IMG/VR virus record: IMGVR_UViG_3300032308_000424
Coordinates: 1-48,736 of that record
Origin: a virus
Reading direction: 5' to 3' (one strand)
Length of the DNA stretch: 48,736 nt
A model generated the notes under the pieces. That model did not search any database and was not told the DNA's origin. It saw only the letters and a program-made list of their open reading frames with translations. The number at the start of each line of letters is the position of its first letter. Within the stretch, counting starts at the first letter, position 1. This document shows, piece by piece, positions 48,363-48,736 of this stretch. The translations under genes and the position numbers were made by a program.

Positions 48363-48736
48363 TTAGTCCAGCAGTGCGCACTCAGCCTTGCGGCGTTTTA
48401 ACAGACCCGGCAAAACTTTGCCGCCACCTTTAGTCCAGAGCATCAGTTGTTCTTTTGCTCCTTCCCAATCATTGGCATTGATTTTCCTCTTTAACGTAGA
48501 TGTTTGCAAGCGCCCCGTGCCCAAATTGTAGGCAAAGTCCACAATGGCGTTGCACCTGCGTTCGTCCAGAATCAGGCCGGGGCAGTTACGCAATACTCCG
48601 GGTAAGTACGTATGTTCTAACTCAATCATCAAAAGGGCGTGAGCCTCTTCCTGACTCATTGGCGCGTCTTCCAAAGTTACCTTGCGCTTGTCTGCGTAGT
48701 AGGTAGAACCGTAGCCAATCGTGGCTACATTGGCAG
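48363..48736 (-). CDS. GH24 phage-type lysozyme (N-terminus cut by window edge)
   Basis: The C-terminal 123 or so residues of an endolysin. The visible part begins ANVATIGYGSTYYADK, which holds the T-I-G-Y-G motif of GH24 (T4-type) lysozymes, and continues with the typical helical second half (LILDERRCNAIVDFAYNLGT, LKRKINANDWEGAKEQLMLW, LPGLLKRRKAECALLD). The catalytic Glu lies upstream, outside the window. It would cut peptidoglycan glycan strands at lysis or at entry. Its location at the head of the tail genes is unusual for a lysis cassette, so a virion-associated lysozyme is possible. No holin or spanin is visible nearby. Confidence 0.88.
   Translation of the reverse strand, partial: ANVATIGYGSTYYADKRKVTLEDAPMSQEEAHALLMIELEHTYLPGVLRNCPGLILDERRCNAIVDFAYNLGTGRLQTSTLKRKINANDWEGAKEQLMLWTKGGGKVLPGLLKRRKAECALLD

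Noticed and set aside
1-48736. A complete circular genome
   Set aside because: The capsid frame leaving at base 1 does not continue sensibly from base 48736 on the minus strand, where the lysozyme frame is instead open. Material is missing between the two ends.
1-48736. tRNA genes and integration functions
   Set aside because: I saw no cloverleaf-like sequence with an identifiable TTC loop in gene-free gaps, and no integrase, excisionase or CI-type repressor with an oligomerisation domain.

Overview
The window is a 48.7 kb piece of a tailed double-stranded DNA bacteriophage genome (Caudoviricetes). The best supported reading is a short-tailed, podovirus-like, lytic phage of an aquatic bacterium. 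It encodes a P22-type portal, a protein resembling the P22 gp10 tail/DNA-stabilisation family, a large terminase, a GH24 lysozyme, a family A DNA polymerase and a primase-helicase. I see no integrase, no tRNA, no rRNA and no phage RNA polymerase. The host cannot be named from the sequence. The window is not a closed genome: the major capsid gene runs off the left edge and the lysozyme gene runs off the right edge.

Layout. (1) 1-8173, minus strand: packaging and head operon, transcribed from small terminase through large terminase, portal, a small unknown gene, a GroES-like co-chaperonin, a scaffold-like protein, two unknown head-region genes and the major capsid protein. (2) 8174-8648: divergent control region with two hairpins, a strong sigma70-type rightward promoter overlapping an operator-like 16-mer, and a G-rich leader. 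(3) 8649-16.4 kb, plus strand: small accessory genes in cassettes separated by copies of a 17-nt palindrome (GGGGAGACTTTCTCCCC). One intergenic space holds an inverted repeat with arms of about 100 nt. The largest cassette encodes a glutamine-synthetase-fold amidoligase next to a class II glutamine amidotransferase. (4) 16.4-28.5 kb, plus strand: DNA replication and recombination module with a winged-helix protein, DUF3310, VRR-NUC nuclease, DNA polymerase, HExxH protein, RecB/Cas4-like nuclease, small HNH-like protein, SNF2-type helicase, candidate SSB, HTH regulator and primase-helicase. (5) 28.5-48.7 kb, minus strand: late virion genes, namely lysozyme, the gp10-like protein, a small virion protein, three low-complexity or repetitive internal-virion-type proteins, and a 3607-residue polyvalent protein that fills 10.8 kb.

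How it works together (inference). Rightward early transcription starts near 8.35 kb and is boosted at about 16.1 and 23.5 kb. All three promoter regions carry the same operator-like 16-mer, TGTCCAACnnTwGACA, so one regulator could control them; the small HTH protein at 25.0 kb is a candidate. Late genes are read leftward from both flanks. The early and late transcripts meet tail-to-tail at 28.50-28.54 kb, where the genes overlap by 35 bp beside a perfect 24-nt palindrome.

The strongest candidates for something new are the amidoligase/amidotransferase pair, the dispersed palindrome (three copies lie inside genes in one reading phase and encode GE-x-x-SP), and the large inverted repeat at 9490-9794 whose arms carry operator-like sequence.
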